Origin: Prevotellaceae bacterium UBA2744
GTDB taxonomy: Bacteria > Bacteroidota > Bacteroidia > Bacteroidales > Bacteroidaceae
Assembly: GCA_002353575.1 (NCBI GenBank)
Contig: DEJQ01000002.1
Location: 18,074-52,910 of the forward strand
Length of the DNA stretch: 34,837 nt
Direction: 5' to 3'
Positions 8,321 through 17,018 of the stretch are shown here, piece after piece (positions within the stretch are counted from its first letter, which is position 1; each line of letters starts with the position of its first letter). Under the pieces are notes generated by a model that was not told the origin of the DNA, ran no database searches, and saw only the letters and a program-made list of their open reading frames with translations. The position numbers were made by a program, and so were the translations under genes.

Positions 8321-8707
8321 ATGAAGATACTTGGGTATATGGAAATTGCAGGCGAGACGCTTATAATCCTGGCAGTAGCACTATGGATTACGCACGCAGC
8401 ATGGGTACCGTACCTGTTCGCCGCCAGTGTAGTCATCTTCTCAGTAGGACGGCTGGCTCAGGGCAACGACCGCATTCTGGCAGAAGTGCCGCAGGAAAAA
8501 CAGCTGCAAGCCGTACGTCTGCTACGCCAACGCTACTTCGGAATAGCATTTCTGTTCCTTACCTCAGCACTGATGTTTGCCAATGCACCCATGCGCATCT
8601 TTCAGGACATATACATCATGAAATCATCATGGCTCGTGCCGTTTATCTGCTTCTCCGTAATCGAAGTTTACACTGCTTTCAGAATTCCACAACTAACTAA
8701 ACAATAA
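8321..8707 (+). CDS. Small integral membrane protein of unknown function
   Basis: The 128-residue protein has four hydrophobic segments: about 8-24, 28-43, 72-89 and 103-119. The second and third are separated by a charged cytoplasmic-looking loop (RLAQGNDRILAEVPQEKQLQAVRLLRQRY). I do not recognise a named family. Its place directly after the DivIC-like gene and before purB, with short gaps, suggests co-transcription with divIC. The start ATG at 8321 is preferred over an internal ATG at 8339 because it lies in a good position after the previous stop and keeps the first hydrophobic segment intact. Confidence 0.7.
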   Translation: MKILGYMEIAGETLIILAVALWITHAAWVPYLFAASVVIFSVGRLAQGNDRILAEVPQEKQLQAVRLLRQRYFGIAFLFLTSALMFANAPMRIFQDIYIMKSSWLVPFICFSVIEVYTAFRIPQLTKQ

Positions 8708-8722
8708 ATAACTGTAACTATA

Positions 8723-8755
8723 TTGTAATATATCAAAAGAAAAAGCGTATCTTTG
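8723..8755 (+). promoter_or_regulatory. Promoter for purB
   Basis: TTG (8723-8725) and TATCTTTG (8748-8755) are 22 bases apart. The -7 box is a perfect TAnnTTTG match about 125 bases upstream of the purB start. Confidence 0.5.
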
Positions 8756-8879
8756 CACCGATTTTTAGGAATGACAGAAAATACATGAGACCGTCTGGAC
8801 GACGCAGCTCTGTATTTTATAAAGATAGAGAGAATAACAAAACATTCAAAAAAACACCAACAAACATCAATCTCCAAAG

Positions 8880-10226
8880 ATGGAACTTAATGCACTTACG
8901 GCTGTTTCGCCTATCGACGGTCGTTATCATGGCAAGACAAAAGACCTTGCAGAGTATTTCTCAGAATACGCCCTCATAAAGTACCGCGTAAAAGTAGAAA
9001 TCGAATATTTCATTACACTTTGTGAACTGCCGCTGCCGCAGCTGAAGGGTTTTGACCAGAATCTCTTCCCTGCACTGCGAAAGATATATACTGACTTCAC
9101 TGAAGCCGATGCCCAAAGAGTGAAGGACATCGAGAAGGTGACCAACCACGACGTGAAAGCCGTGGAATACTTCATCAAGGAAGAACTCGACAAGATTGGC
9201 GACTTCAAGCAATATAAGGAATTCATCCACTTCGGTCTGACCAGCCAGGACATAAACAATACCAGCGTGCCTCTGACTATCAAGGATGCACTCAACGAGG
9301 TTTACTACCCTATGCTTGAAGAGCTCATCCGACAGCTGCAGGAATATGCTGAGGAATGGAAAGATGTCTCAATGCTCGCAAAGACTCATGGTCAGCCAGC
9401 CAGCCCTACCCGCCTGGGCAAGGAAGTGATGGTTTACGTGTATCGTCTTACAGAACAGCTGCAGTCGCTCAAGGCTTGTAAGATCACAGCCAAGTTCGGT
9501 GGTGCAACAGGAAACTACAATGCCCACCACATTGCATACCCTCAGTATGACTGGAAAGCATTCGGCAATAAGTTCGTAAGCGAGAAACTGGGTCTCGAAC
9601 GCGAACAGTGGACTACTCAGATTTCCAATTACGACAACCTCTGCGCCGTGTTCGATGCAATGAAACGTATCAACACCATCATCATCGACATGGACCGCGA
9701 CTTCTGGATGTACGTATCAATGGAATACTTCAAGCAGAAGATTAAGGCAGGCGAGGTAGGCTCGTCAGCCATGCCACACAAGGTCAACCCTATCGACTTC
9801 GAAAACTCGGAAGGTAACCTCGGCATGGCAAATGCCATACTCGCATTCCTCAGTCAGAAACTGCCTGTGAGCCGACTGCAACGCGACCTTACCGACTCAA
9901 CCGTACTCCGCAACGTCGGCGTACCAATGGGACACATGGTCATTGCACTTCAGTCAACCCTCAAGGGACTGCGCAAACTGCTGCTCAACGAAGCCGCTAT
10001 CAATCGCGACCTCGACAACTGTTGGGCTGTCTGTGCAGAAGGCATACAAACCATACTGCGCCGCGAGGCATATCCTCACCCTTACGAAGCCCTGAAGGCT
10101 CTGACACGCACCAACGCTGCCATCACAGCCGAGTCAATCAGGCAGTTTATCGAAGGCCTCGACGTAAGCGAAAGCGTGAAGGAAGAACTGCGCAGCATCA
10201 CTCCCCATAGCTACACAGGAATGTAA
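8880..10226 (+). CDS. purB: Adenylosuccinate lyase
   Basis: The 448-residue protein begins MELNALTAVSPIDGRYHGKT, typical of the long PurB type. It carries the fumarase/aspartase superfamily signature GSSAMPHKVNP, with the catalytic Ser pair at 295-296, and the TKTHGQ-like segment AKTHGQPASPTRLGKE with the catalytic His. PurB acts twice in purine synthesis: it splits SAICAR to AICAR plus fumarate, and adenylosuccinate to AMP plus fumarate. It is cytosolic and homotetrameric. The leader of about 125 bases follows a clear promoter. The gene is followed after 101 AT-rich bases (with several ACAATT repeats) by the pseudouridine synthase gene, and the order purB-rluB-asnS is common in Bacteroidales. 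Confidence 0.96.
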   Translation: MELNALTAVSPIDGRYHGKTKDLAEYFSEYALIKYRVKVEIEYFITLCELPLPQLKGFDQNLFPALRKIYTDFTEADAQRVKDIEKVTNHDVKAVEYFIKEELDKIGDFKQYKEFIHFGLTSQDINNTSVPLTIKDALNEVYYPMLEELIRQLQEYAEEWKDVSMLAKTHGQPASPTRLGKEVMVYVYRLTEQLQSLKACKITAKFGGATGNYNAHHIAYPQYDWKAFGNKFVSEKLGLEREQWTTQISNYDNLCAVFDAMKRINTIIIDMDRDFWMYVSMEYFKQKIKAGEVGSSAMPHKVNPIDFENSEGNLGMANAILAFLSQKLPVSRLQRDLTDSTVLRNVGVPMGHMVIALQSTLKGLRKLLLNEAAINRDLDNCWAVCAEGIQTILRREAYPHPYEALKALTRTNAAITAESIRQFIEGLDVSESVKEELRSITPHSYTGM

Positions 10227-10327
10227 CGACATTAAGGAACACGGAAACGAAACTGATTTCTCAATAAGAAATAAGCTCAAAACAATTAACAACAATTCAT
10301 TCAGTACAATTAAAAACAATTTTCATT

Positions 10328-11722
10328 ATGTCAAACTACGAAGAAATGCAGGATAACACTGCAAGTGAAAACACACAGAGCAATGGTGACCGTGAGGGTT
10401 ATCGTTCTTTCAATCGTGACAACAGCAAACCAAACGGTGAAGGTCGTCCCCGTCGCCAGCGCATAGTTCGCTCCGACCATGCCTACTCTGCAAACCAAAA
10501 CGAAGGCTTCCGTCCTTCAAGTTTCGGTAACTCTCATCGCGAAGGAGGTTATCAGCAGCGTGGCAGTTACAACAACCAACGCGGTGGATATAACAACCAG
10601 CGCGGAGGATATCAGCAGGGGGGCTACCAGCAGGACCGTCCAAGATATAACAACTACAATTCACAAGATGGTGATGGCTACCAGCAGCGCGGCAGCTACA
10701 ACCAAGGCGGCTATCAGCAGCGTGGAGGCTACAACAACCAACGCGGTGGATATAACAACCAGCGAGGAGGATATCAGCAGGGAGGCTACCAGCAGCGCGG
10801 AGGCTACAATAATCAGCGCGGAGGATATAACAACCAGCGCGGAGGATATCAGCAGGGAGGTTACCAGCAGCGTGGCGGCTACAATAACCAGCGCGGAGGA
10901 TATCAGCAGCGCCAACGCACTGCCGACTACAATCCGAATGCTAAGTATAACATGAAGAAGCAGATCGAGTACAAGGAGTATCTTGAGGATCCGAATGCAC
11001 CGGTACGTCTGAACAAATTCCTCGCAAACGCAGGAGTCTGCTCTCGTCGCGAAGCAGACCAGTACATACAGGCTGGTGTGGTAAGCGTAAACGGACAGGT
11101 TGTTACCGAACTGGGTACAAAGGTACAGCGCACCGACCAGGTTCACTTCCACGATCAGCTCGTTTCGATGGAGAAGAAAGTATATGTAATCCTGAACAAG
11201 CCAAAGGACTACGTGACTACCAGCGACGACCCGCAGCAGCGTAAGACTGTCATGGAACTCGTAAAGGACTGCTGCCGCGAGCGCATCTATCCTGTCGGCC
11301 GTCTCGACCGGAACACTACCGGTGTGCTGCTCTTCACCAATGACGGTGAACTGGCTACTAAGCTCACACATCCCAAATATCTGAAGCGCAAGATCTACCA
11401 CGTTCATCTCGACAAGAACTGTGCAGCCAGCGACCTGCAGCGCATCGCTGAGGGTATCGAACTGGAAGACGGAGTCATCCGTGCCGATGACATAGCCTTC
11501 GCAAGCGACACAGACCGCAAGCAGGTAGGCATCGAGATTCACTCTGGCAAGAACCGTATCGTGCGCCGTATCTTCGAGCACCTCGGCTATAAGGTATGCA
11601 AACTCGACCGTGTCATGTTTGCCGGTCTCACCAAGAAAGGTCTGAAGCGCGGCGACTGGCGTTTCCTCACAGAGCAGGAAGTTGCCATGCTCCATATGGA
11701 GATGGGCAAAGCAACTGTCTAA
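10328..11722 (+). CDS. rluB: 23S rRNA pseudouridine synthase (RsuA/RluB family) with long Gly/Gln/Arg/Tyr repeat tail
   Basis: The C-terminal half (from about residue 226) has an S4 RNA-binding domain (VRLNKFLANAGVCSRREADQ) and the RsuA/RluB/E/F catalytic domain with catalytic Asp327 in GRLDRNTTG, then GKNRIVRRIFEHLGYKV. These enzymes convert specific uridines of rRNA to pseudouridine; RluB modifies 23S rRNA. Which site is used here is not provable from sequence. The first 200 residues are an unusual low-complexity extension. Residues of about 72-197 are built from GGYQQ, RGGYNNQ and QQGG blocks (DNA 10541-10915) and resemble RGG-type RNA-binding or condensate-forming tails. Total length is 464 residues against about 240-290 for tail-less members. 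asnS follows after 51 bases, probably in the same transcript. Confidence 0.9.
   Translation: MSNYEEMQDNTASENTQSNGDREGYRSFNRDNSKPNGEGRPRRQRIVRSDHAYSANQNEGFRPSSFGNSHREGGYQQRGSYNNQRGGYNNQRGGYQQGGYQQDRPRYNNYNSQDGDGYQQRGSYNQGGYQQRGGYNNQRGGYNNQRGGYQQGGYQQRGGYNNQRGGYNNQRGGYQQGGYQQRGGYNNQRGGYQQRQRTADYNPNAKYNMKKQIEYKEYLEDPNAPVRLNKFLANAGVCSRREADQYIQAGVVSVNGQVVTELGTKVQRTDQVHFHDQLVSMEKKVYVILNKPKDYVTTSDDPQQRKTVMELVKDCCRERIYPVGRLDRNTTGVLLFTNDGELATKLTHPKYLKRKIYHVHLDKNCAASDLQRIAEGIELEDGVIRADDIAFASDTDRKQVGIEIHSGKNRIVRRIFEHLGYKVCKLDRVMFAGLTKKGLKRGDWRFLTEQEVAMLHMEMGKATV
10541..10915 (+). repeat. Degenerate in-frame tandem repeats encoding GGYQQ/RGGYNNQ blocks
   Basis: Blocks such as GGATATCAGCAGGGAGG and GGATATAACAACCAGCG recur about a dozen times in frame inside the rluB-like gene. 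The internal near-identity of blocks at about 10720-10790 and 10795-10870 suggests copy-number change by unequal recombination or slippage. Confidence 0.85.
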
Positions 11723-11773
11723 GTCTTCGGACAACACAAAATCATAAAACTGAAACAAACACTCATATTTAGT

Positions 11774-13213
11774 ATGAAACGTACAAAAATCATAGACCTC
11801 CTGCAGCGCACCGACTTCGGTGCCGAGGTCACCGTAATGGGTTGGGTTCGAACTAAGCGTGGCAGCAAAGCTGTCAACTTCATCGCTCTGAACGACGGTT
11901 CTACCATCAAGAACGTACAAATAGTAGCCGACGTGGAGAAGTTCGACGAAAACCTCTTCAAGGACATCACCACCGGTGCCTGTCTGAAGGTAGTGGGCAC
12001 GATGGTCGAGAGCATCGGTTCGGGTCAGGCTGTAGAAATGCAGGCAAAGGAAATCGAAGTCCTTGGCACCTGTCCAGCCGACTACCCAATGCAGAAGAAA
12101 GGACAGTCGTTCGAATATATGCGCCAGTATGCCCATATGCGTCTGCGTACAAACACATTCGGAGCCGTCATGCGCATCCGCCACAATATGGCGATGGCTA
12201 TCCACACCTACTTCCACCAGCATGGTTACTTCTACTTCAACACTCCTCTCATCACAGCAAGCGACTGTGAGGGTGCAGGCAATATGTTCCAGGTGACAAC
12301 CAAGAACCTCTACGACCTGAAGAAGGACGAAAACGGAAAGATAATCTACGACGACGACTTCTTCGGCGAGCAGACATCACTCACCGTGAGCGGTCAGCTC
12401 GAAGGCGAACTCGGAGCCACAGCACTCGGAGCTATCTACACCTTCGGGCCTACGTTCCGTGCCGAGAACAGCAACACGCCACGCCACCTCGCCGAGTTCT
12501 GGATGATAGAACCTGAGGTAGCATTCCTTGACCAGGAAGAACTGATGGATCTCGAAGAGGACTTCATCAAATACTGCGTGCGCTGGGCTCTCGACAACTG
12601 CAAGGACGACCTCGAATTCCTCAACAAGATGATCGACAAGGGACTTATCGAACGTCTCGAAGGAGTACTGAAGGATGACTTCGTACGTTTGCCATACACC
12701 AAGGGTATTGAAATCCTGCAGCAGGCAATCAAGGACGGCAAGAAATTTGAATTCCCATGCAACTGGGGCGACGACCTTGCTTCAGAGCACGAACGCTACC
12801 TCGTTGAGGAGCATTTCAAGAAGCCCGTCATCATGACCGACTACCCACGTGAGTTCAAGTCTTTCTACATGAAGCAGAACCAAGACACTGCCGACGGCGG
12901 TTCCGTAGGCTACAAGGGTGCTATTGCTCCCGGTCCTACGATGCAGGGAACCGACGTGCTTTTCCCGCAGATTGGTGAAATCATCGGCGGTTCGGTTCGT
13001 GAGGAAAGCTACGACAAGCTGATGAACGAAATCAAGCGCCGCGATATGGACATGACCCACCTCTGGTGGTACATTGACACCCGTAAGTTCGGCAGCTGTC
13101 CTCATGCAGGCTTCGGTCTCGGTTTCGAGCGTCTCATCCTCTTCGTAACCGGAATGCAGAACATACGCGACGTCATTCCTTTCCCACGTACACCAAAGTC
13201 TGCCGAATTCTAA
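11774..13213 (+). CDS. asnS: Asparaginyl-tRNA synthetase
   Basis: The 479-residue class IIb synthetase has an N-terminal OB-fold anticodon-binding domain (VTVMGWVRTKRGSKAVNFIALNDGS). Its catalytic core carries motif 2 (FGPTFRAENSNTPRHLAEFWMIEPE) and a C-terminal motif 3 (GFGLGFERLILFVTGMQNIRDVIPFPR). The FRAENS and RDVIPFPRTP wording is that of AsnRS rather than AspRS. It charges tRNA-Asn with asparagine in the cytosol. Length is normal. It is the last gene of the purB-rluB-asnS run and ends at a clear terminator (13240-13280). Confidence 0.96.
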   Translation: MKRTKIIDLLQRTDFGAEVTVMGWVRTKRGSKAVNFIALNDGSTIKNVQIVADVEKFDENLFKDITTGACLKVVGTMVESIGSGQAVEMQAKEIEVLGTCPADYPMQKKGQSFEYMRQYAHMRLRTNTFGAVMRIRHNMAMAIHTYFHQHGYFYFNTPLITASDCEGAGNMFQVTTKNLYDLKKDENGKIIYDDDFFGEQTSLTVSGQLEGELGATALGAIYTFGPTFRAENSNTPRHLAEFWMIEPEVAFLDQEELMDLEEDFIKYCVRWALDNCKDDLEFLNKMIDKGLIERLEGVLKDDFVRLPYTKGIEILQQAIKDGKKFEFPCNWGDDLASEHERYLVEEHFKKPVIMTDYPREFKSFYMKQNQDTADGGSVGYKGAIAPGPTMQGTDVLFPQIGEIIGGSVREESYDKLMNEIKRRDMDMTHLWWYIDTRKFGSCPHAGFGLGFERLILFVTGMQNIRDVIPFPRTPKSAEF

Positions 13214-13239
13214 ACAGAATAACATTTCCACATATACAG

Positions 13240-13280
13240 CACTCGCATCAGGAATATTCCCGATGCGAGTGTTTTATTTT
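13240..13280 (+). terminator. Rho-independent terminator after asnS
   Basis: Stem CACTCGCATC (13240-13249) pairs with GATGCGAGTG (13262-13271), with an inner GGAATATTCC palindrome in the loop, followed by TTTTATTTTTT. Confidence 0.88.
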
Positions 13281-13286
13281 TTCAGT

Positions 13287-13385
13287 CACTCGGCTGACCG
13301 AGTGGTCAGAAAAAGTCTTTGGGGGCATCACTTCAGTGATGAAGTGGTCGTGCCAACGACCTTGAAGCATCACTTCAGTGGTGCC
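13287..13385. repeat. Cluster of short hairpins and direct repeats between convergent genes
   Basis: Four hairpins follow each other: CACTCGG-ctga-CCGAGTG (13287-13304), which overlaps an alternative CTGACC-gagt-GGTCAG (13294-13309); CACTTC-agtgat-GAAGTG (13329-13346); and GGTCGT-gcca-ACGACC (13346-13361). GCATCACTTCAGTG occurs twice, at 13325-13338 and 13367-13380, 42 bases apart. No coding frame explains this. The block lies between the asnS terminator and the stop of the minus-strand dehydrogenase. Confidence 0.7.
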
Positions 13386-13406
13386 ATCATCTCCGACGGG
13401 GATTTT

Positions 13407-15017
13407 TCACTTCACTACATATTCCTTCAGCATCTCAGCACAGCGTTCGCCATCGACGGCTGCAGAGACGATGCCACCGGCATAGCCTGCACCCTCACCA
13501 CAGGGGAAGAGGCCTTCGAGACGGATATGCTGCAAGGTGTCGTGGTCGCGAGGAATGCGCACCGGTGCCGACGTGCGGGTTTCCACTCCGATAAGCACAG
13601 CCTCGTTGGTCAGGAATCCGTGGGCAGTCCTGCCGAAGTTCTTGAATCCCTGTTGCAGACGCGAAGCTATGAAACGCGGCATCCAGAAATGAATCGGAGT
13701 GCTGATAAGCCCTGGAGTGTAGGACGACTTGGGCAAGTCGTAGCTGCCCTTGCCGTTTACAAAGTGAGCCATACGCTGCGCCGGAGCAGTCTGACGCATA
13801 TTGCCCTGCAGCCAGGCAGCATATTCCAGTCGCTGTTGGAACTCCATCATACGGAGCGGACCGCCGTGTATTTCCTCATCCGGAACCGGTGCCAGACTCT
13901 TGAGCGAATCCTCGTCAAGGTCTTCAGTGTGCAGTTCCACTACCATACCCGAGTTGCTCCAGGGAGAATTGCGGGCAGCATTGCTCATGCCGTTCACCAC
14001 AATCTGTCGAGGACCGGAGGCAGCAGGAACAACCGTTCCGCCTGGACACATACAGAAGGAATATACGCCGCGCCCTTCTACTTGAGTCACGTACGAATAT
14101 TCGGCAGCAGGCAGGTATTCCCCCCTACCCTCTCGCCTGTGATACTGTATCTGGTCAATCAGCTGTGACGGATGCTCCAGACGCACACCCACAGCAATGT
14201 CCTTTGCCTCAATTTCTATTCCATGCGCGTACATATATTTATATACGTCGCGTGCACTGTGTCCTGTTGCAATGATAACTCCTTCGCCATTCAACTCTAC
14301 TTCAGAACCGTCGGCACACTGTGCAACTACACCAGTCACGCGATTGTCCTTCATCAGCAGGCTGGTCATCTTAGTCTGAAACCTCACCTCTCCGCCACAC
14401 TGAATAATTGTATTGCGCATATTCTCAATGATGGCTGGCAGGCGATCCGTACCGAGATGCGGGTGAGCATCGCTCAGAATAGCAGTAGAGGCACCGTGCT
14501 GACAGAACACATTCAGAATCTTCTCTACATTTCCGCGCTTCTTACTCCTTGTATAGAGTTTCCCGTCGGAGAACGCGCCGGCTCCGCCCTCGCCGAACGA
14601 GAAATTCGACTCAGGGTCAACCATATGAGTGCGGCTGATTTGTGCAATATCCCTACGGCGCTCATGCACATTCTTTCCACGTTCGATAACTACAGGACGT
14701 ATGCCCAGTTCGATGAGGCGCAAGGCGGCAAATAAGCCTCCCGGTCCGGCACCTACCACGACGGCCTGCGGTCGGCCCTCTACATTCTGATACTCTGTGT
14801 GCTGATAGCCGTCATCCGCAGGTTGTTCATTAACAAAAACTTCTACCTTCAGATTCACGTAGATAGTACGCTGACGGGCATCAATGCTGCGCTTCAGCAC
14901 CCTCACACAGTTAATCTCCTTCTCGCTGATTCCATGCTCTTGCGACACATATTTTCTGATGTTCTGTTCGCTTGCTGCCTGCTCTGGCAGAATGCGAAGT
15001 TGCAATTCTTTTACCAT
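13407..15017 (-). CDS. FAD-dependent dehydrogenase (COG2509-type, NAD(P)/FAD oxidoreductase)
   Basis: The 536-residue protein starts MVKELQLRILPEQAASEQN with an N-terminal alpha/beta domain of about 90 residues. The Rossmann dinucleotide-binding motif is VVVGAGPGGLFAALRLIELG, and further FAD-family motifs follow (SFGEGGAGAFSDGKL, VIIATGHSARD, LFPCGEGAGYAGGIVSAAVDG). This arrangement marks the uncharacterised FAD-dependent dehydrogenases common in Bacteroidetes; substrate and pathway are unknown. In-frame starts at 15047 and 15131 would add residues. The one at 15131 would run into dnaX, and an AATCTTTG box at 15052-15059 suggests transcription begins below 15047, so 15017 is chosen. It is divergent from dnaX. 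Confidence 0.85.
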   Translation of the reverse strand: MVKELQLRILPEQAASEQNIRKYVSQEHGISEKEINCVRVLKRSIDARQRTIYVNLKVEVFVNEQPADDGYQHTEYQNVEGRPQAVVVGAGPGGLFAALRLIELGIRPVVIERGKNVHERRRDIAQISRTHMVDPESNFSFGEGGAGAFSDGKLYTRSKKRGNVEKILNVFCQHGASTAILSDAHPHLGTDRLPAIIENMRNTIIQCGGEVRFQTKMTSLLMKDNRVTGVVAQCADGSEVELNGEGVIIATGHSARDVYKYMYAHGIEIEAKDIAVGVRLEHPSQLIDQIQYHRREGRGEYLPAAEYSYVTQVEGRGVYSFCMCPGGTVVPAASGPRQIVVNGMSNAARNSPWSNSGMVVELHTEDLDEDSLKSLAPVPDEEIHGGPLRMMEFQQRLEYAAWLQGNMRQTAPAQRMAHFVNGKGSYDLPKSSYTPGLISTPIHFWMPRFIASRLQQGFKNFGRTAHGFLTNEAVLIGVETRTSAPVRIPRDHDTLQHIRLEGLFPCGEGAGYAGGIVSAAVDGERCAEMLKEYVVK

Positions 15018-15079
15018 GTTCCGAATTCGCCTTTTTAATTTTTTCATGCAAAGATTATAAGTTTTTTTGACAAATCCAT

Positions 15080-15087
15080 TATCTTTG
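15080..15087 (+). promoter_or_regulatory. Likely -7 element for dnaX
   Basis: TATCTTTG, a perfect TAnnTTTG match, lies 20 bases upstream of the dnaX ATG. It implies a short leader. No TTTG is found at the usual distance; the nearest (15066-15069) is too close. Confidence 0.45.
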
Positions 15088-15106
15088 TGCAGTAAAACAC
15101 CGAGAA

Positions 15107-16918
15107 ATGGAAAACTATATAGTTTCAGCACGAAAATATCGTCCTATGACGTTCGACAGCGTGATTGGCCAACAGGCACTTACGACCACCCTGAAGAATG
15201 CCATAAAGAACGGTAAACTGGCACATGCCTACCTCTTCTGCGGACCTCGCGGAGTCGGAAAGACCACTTGTGCCCGTATCTTTGCAAAGACTATCAACTG
15301 CCTGTCGCCTCGTCCCGACGGTGAGGCATGCGGTGAGTGTGAGTCGTGCAAGGCATTCAACGAACAGCGTTCGTTCAATATTCACGAACTCGATGCTGCA
15401 TCGAACAACTCTGTGGATGACATACGTCAGCTCATTGAGCAGGTGCGCATACCGCCCCAGATTGGAAAATACAAGGTGTTTATAATCGACGAGGTGCACA
15501 TGCTATCCACTGCAGCCTTCAATGCCTTTCTGAAGACACTCGAAGAACCGCCTCGCCATGCTATCTTCATCCTTGCCACGACAGAAAAGCACAAGTTATT
15601 GCCAACCATCCTGAGCCGTTGTCAGATATACGATTTCAACCGTATGGGTGTTGACGACATCGTGTCACATCTGGAGAATGTAGCAAAGCAGGAAGGCATA
15701 ACATACGAACCGGCTGCACTCAACGAGATAGCACAGAAGGCCGACGGTGGTATGCGCGATGCACTCTCCATCTTCGACCAGGTGGCAAGTTTCTGCCAGG
15801 GAAACATCACCTACGAACAGACCATAAAGAACCTCAACGTACTTGACAGCAACTATTATTTTCGGCTGACCGACTACTTCCTGGCATGCGGAAACGGAGA
15901 TCCGAAGGCACCTAAGGTAGATAGGGCTATCGTACAGGAAAACATAACAAACTGTCTGCTCACACTAAACGAAATCCTCACGAAAGGATTCGACGGACAG
16001 CACTTCATAAACGGACTTGCCAGTCATATGCGTAACCTGCTCGTCAGCAAAGACCCGCAGACCGTACAGCTCATCGAGACATCAGGCGAGATAAGGGACA
16101 AATATGCCCAACAGGCCCAACGCTGCACTCCACGTTTCCTCTATTCGGCAATGCGTCTGTGTAACGATTGCGACCTGCAATATAAACAAAGCCAGAATAA
16201 ACGGCTGCTCATCGAACTGACACTGATAGAGGTGGCACAAGTAGCCGAAGGCGAAGACGTGCCAGGCTCGGGGCGTAGCCCTAAGAAGAAAGTACTACAC
16301 CCCATATTCCGCAAGTCGCCTGCTGCAGGCAGCACCGCGACTGCAATTAAAACGGAGGCTTCAACAGCCACCAGACAGAGCAGTACCGCAACGGCGGGTA
16401 CAGCTCAGGCGATAAGGAACACTCCACCGACAACGAGTACCGCCGCACCACGGGTAATGCGGACCATGTCAATCCGTCGCCCCTCTACCGGCCCGACACC
16501 AAGTGCGGTGCAGGAAACGACGACAACAGTACCCGTCAGCACAGCTCCACAGTTGCCACACGAACAGACATCCGTCATAATAGCCTGGAAGGAATACATC
16601 GAAAGCCTCACTCGCGAAGAAGCAGCACTGGCACAACGCATGAGAGCCATAGACCCGACACTGATGGACGACGGGACCTCGTTCGAAGTGATTGCCAACA
16701 ACAACCTCGTTGCCGAGGAACTGCTGCGCAAGGCACCTGCGATAGAGCAGTATATCAGCCAGCGCATCAAGGGCGAACCGATGAAGATGAAGATACGTCT
16801 GAGAAAAGTGGAAGACAGGAAACGCTCCTACACACCGCAGGAAGCCTTCCGACTGATGTGCAAGGAAAACGACTCTCTGCTCAAGCTCAAAGAACTACTC
16901 GGACTCGACGTTGTTTAG
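15107..16918 (+). CDS. dnaX: DNA polymerase III subunit gamma/tau
   Basis: The 603-residue clamp-loader ATPase shows KYRPMTFDSVIGQ at the start, Walker A GPRGVGKT (46-53), the four-Cys zinc site (Cys65, 75, 78, 81), Walker B IIDEVH (126-131) and the SRC sensor motif (ILSRCQIYDF). It opens and loads the sliding clamp at the replication fork. Residues of about 390-480 are a Thr/Ala/Ser/Pro-rich linker (TATAIKTEASTATRQSS...), followed by a tau-like C-terminal region (about 480-603) that would contact polymerase or helicase. I see no obvious A-run for programmed frameshifting. It is transcribed divergently from the FAD-dehydrogenase gene. Confidence 0.95.
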   Translation: MENYIVSARKYRPMTFDSVIGQQALTTTLKNAIKNGKLAHAYLFCGPRGVGKTTCARIFAKTINCLSPRPDGEACGECESCKAFNEQRSFNIHELDAASNNSVDDIRQLIEQVRIPPQIGKYKVFIIDEVHMLSTAAFNAFLKTLEEPPRHAIFILATTEKHKLLPTILSRCQIYDFNRMGVDDIVSHLENVAKQEGITYEPAALNEIAQKADGGMRDALSIFDQVASFCQGNITYEQTIKNLNVLDSNYYFRLTDYFLACGNGDPKAPKVDRAIVQENITNCLLTLNEILTKGFDGQHFINGLASHMRNLLVSKDPQTVQLIETSGEIRDKYAQQAQRCTPRFLYSAMRLCNDCDLQYKQSQNKRLLIELTLIEVAQVAEGEDVPGSGRSPKKKVLHPIFRKSPAAGSTATAIKTEASTATRQSSTATAGTAQAIRNTPPTTSTAAPRVMRTMSIRRPSTGPTPSAVQETTTTVPVSTAPQLPHEQTSVIIAWKEYIESLTREEAALAQRMRAIDPTLMDDGTSFEVIANNNLVAEELLRKAPAIEQYISQRIKGEPMKMKIRLRKVEDRKRSYTPQEAFRLMCKENDSLLKLKELLGLDVV

Positions 16919-16946
16919 AGCCGTATTTCGGAGAGGCACTCAATAA

Positions 16947-17004
16947 ACTATAACCAATAACCTAAAAACTATAACCAATAACCTAAAAACTATAACCAAT
17001 AACC
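16947..17004. repeat. 21-bp tandem repeat (2.8 copies) upstream of fucO
   Basis: The 21-base unit starting ACTATAACCAATAACC occurs at 16947-16967 and 16968-16988, with a partial third copy at 16989-17004 that ends 14 bases before the fucO ATG. The unit contains ATAACC twice, giving an 8-10 base sub-period. Its place in the leader of fucO could let copy number affect promoter or translation. Confidence 0.85.
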
Positions 17005-17018
17005 ATTAAACAAATACT

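Noticed and set aside
10661..12223. 520-codon minus-strand frame across rluB and asnS
   Set aside because: Both plus-strand genes have clear catalytic motifs; the antisense frame is a by-product of their codon pattern and repeats.
13263..14168. 301-codon plus-strand frame opposite the FAD dehydrogenase
   Set aside because: Antisense shadow of a gene with clear Rossmann and FAD motifs, and it begins in the terminator and hairpin cluster.
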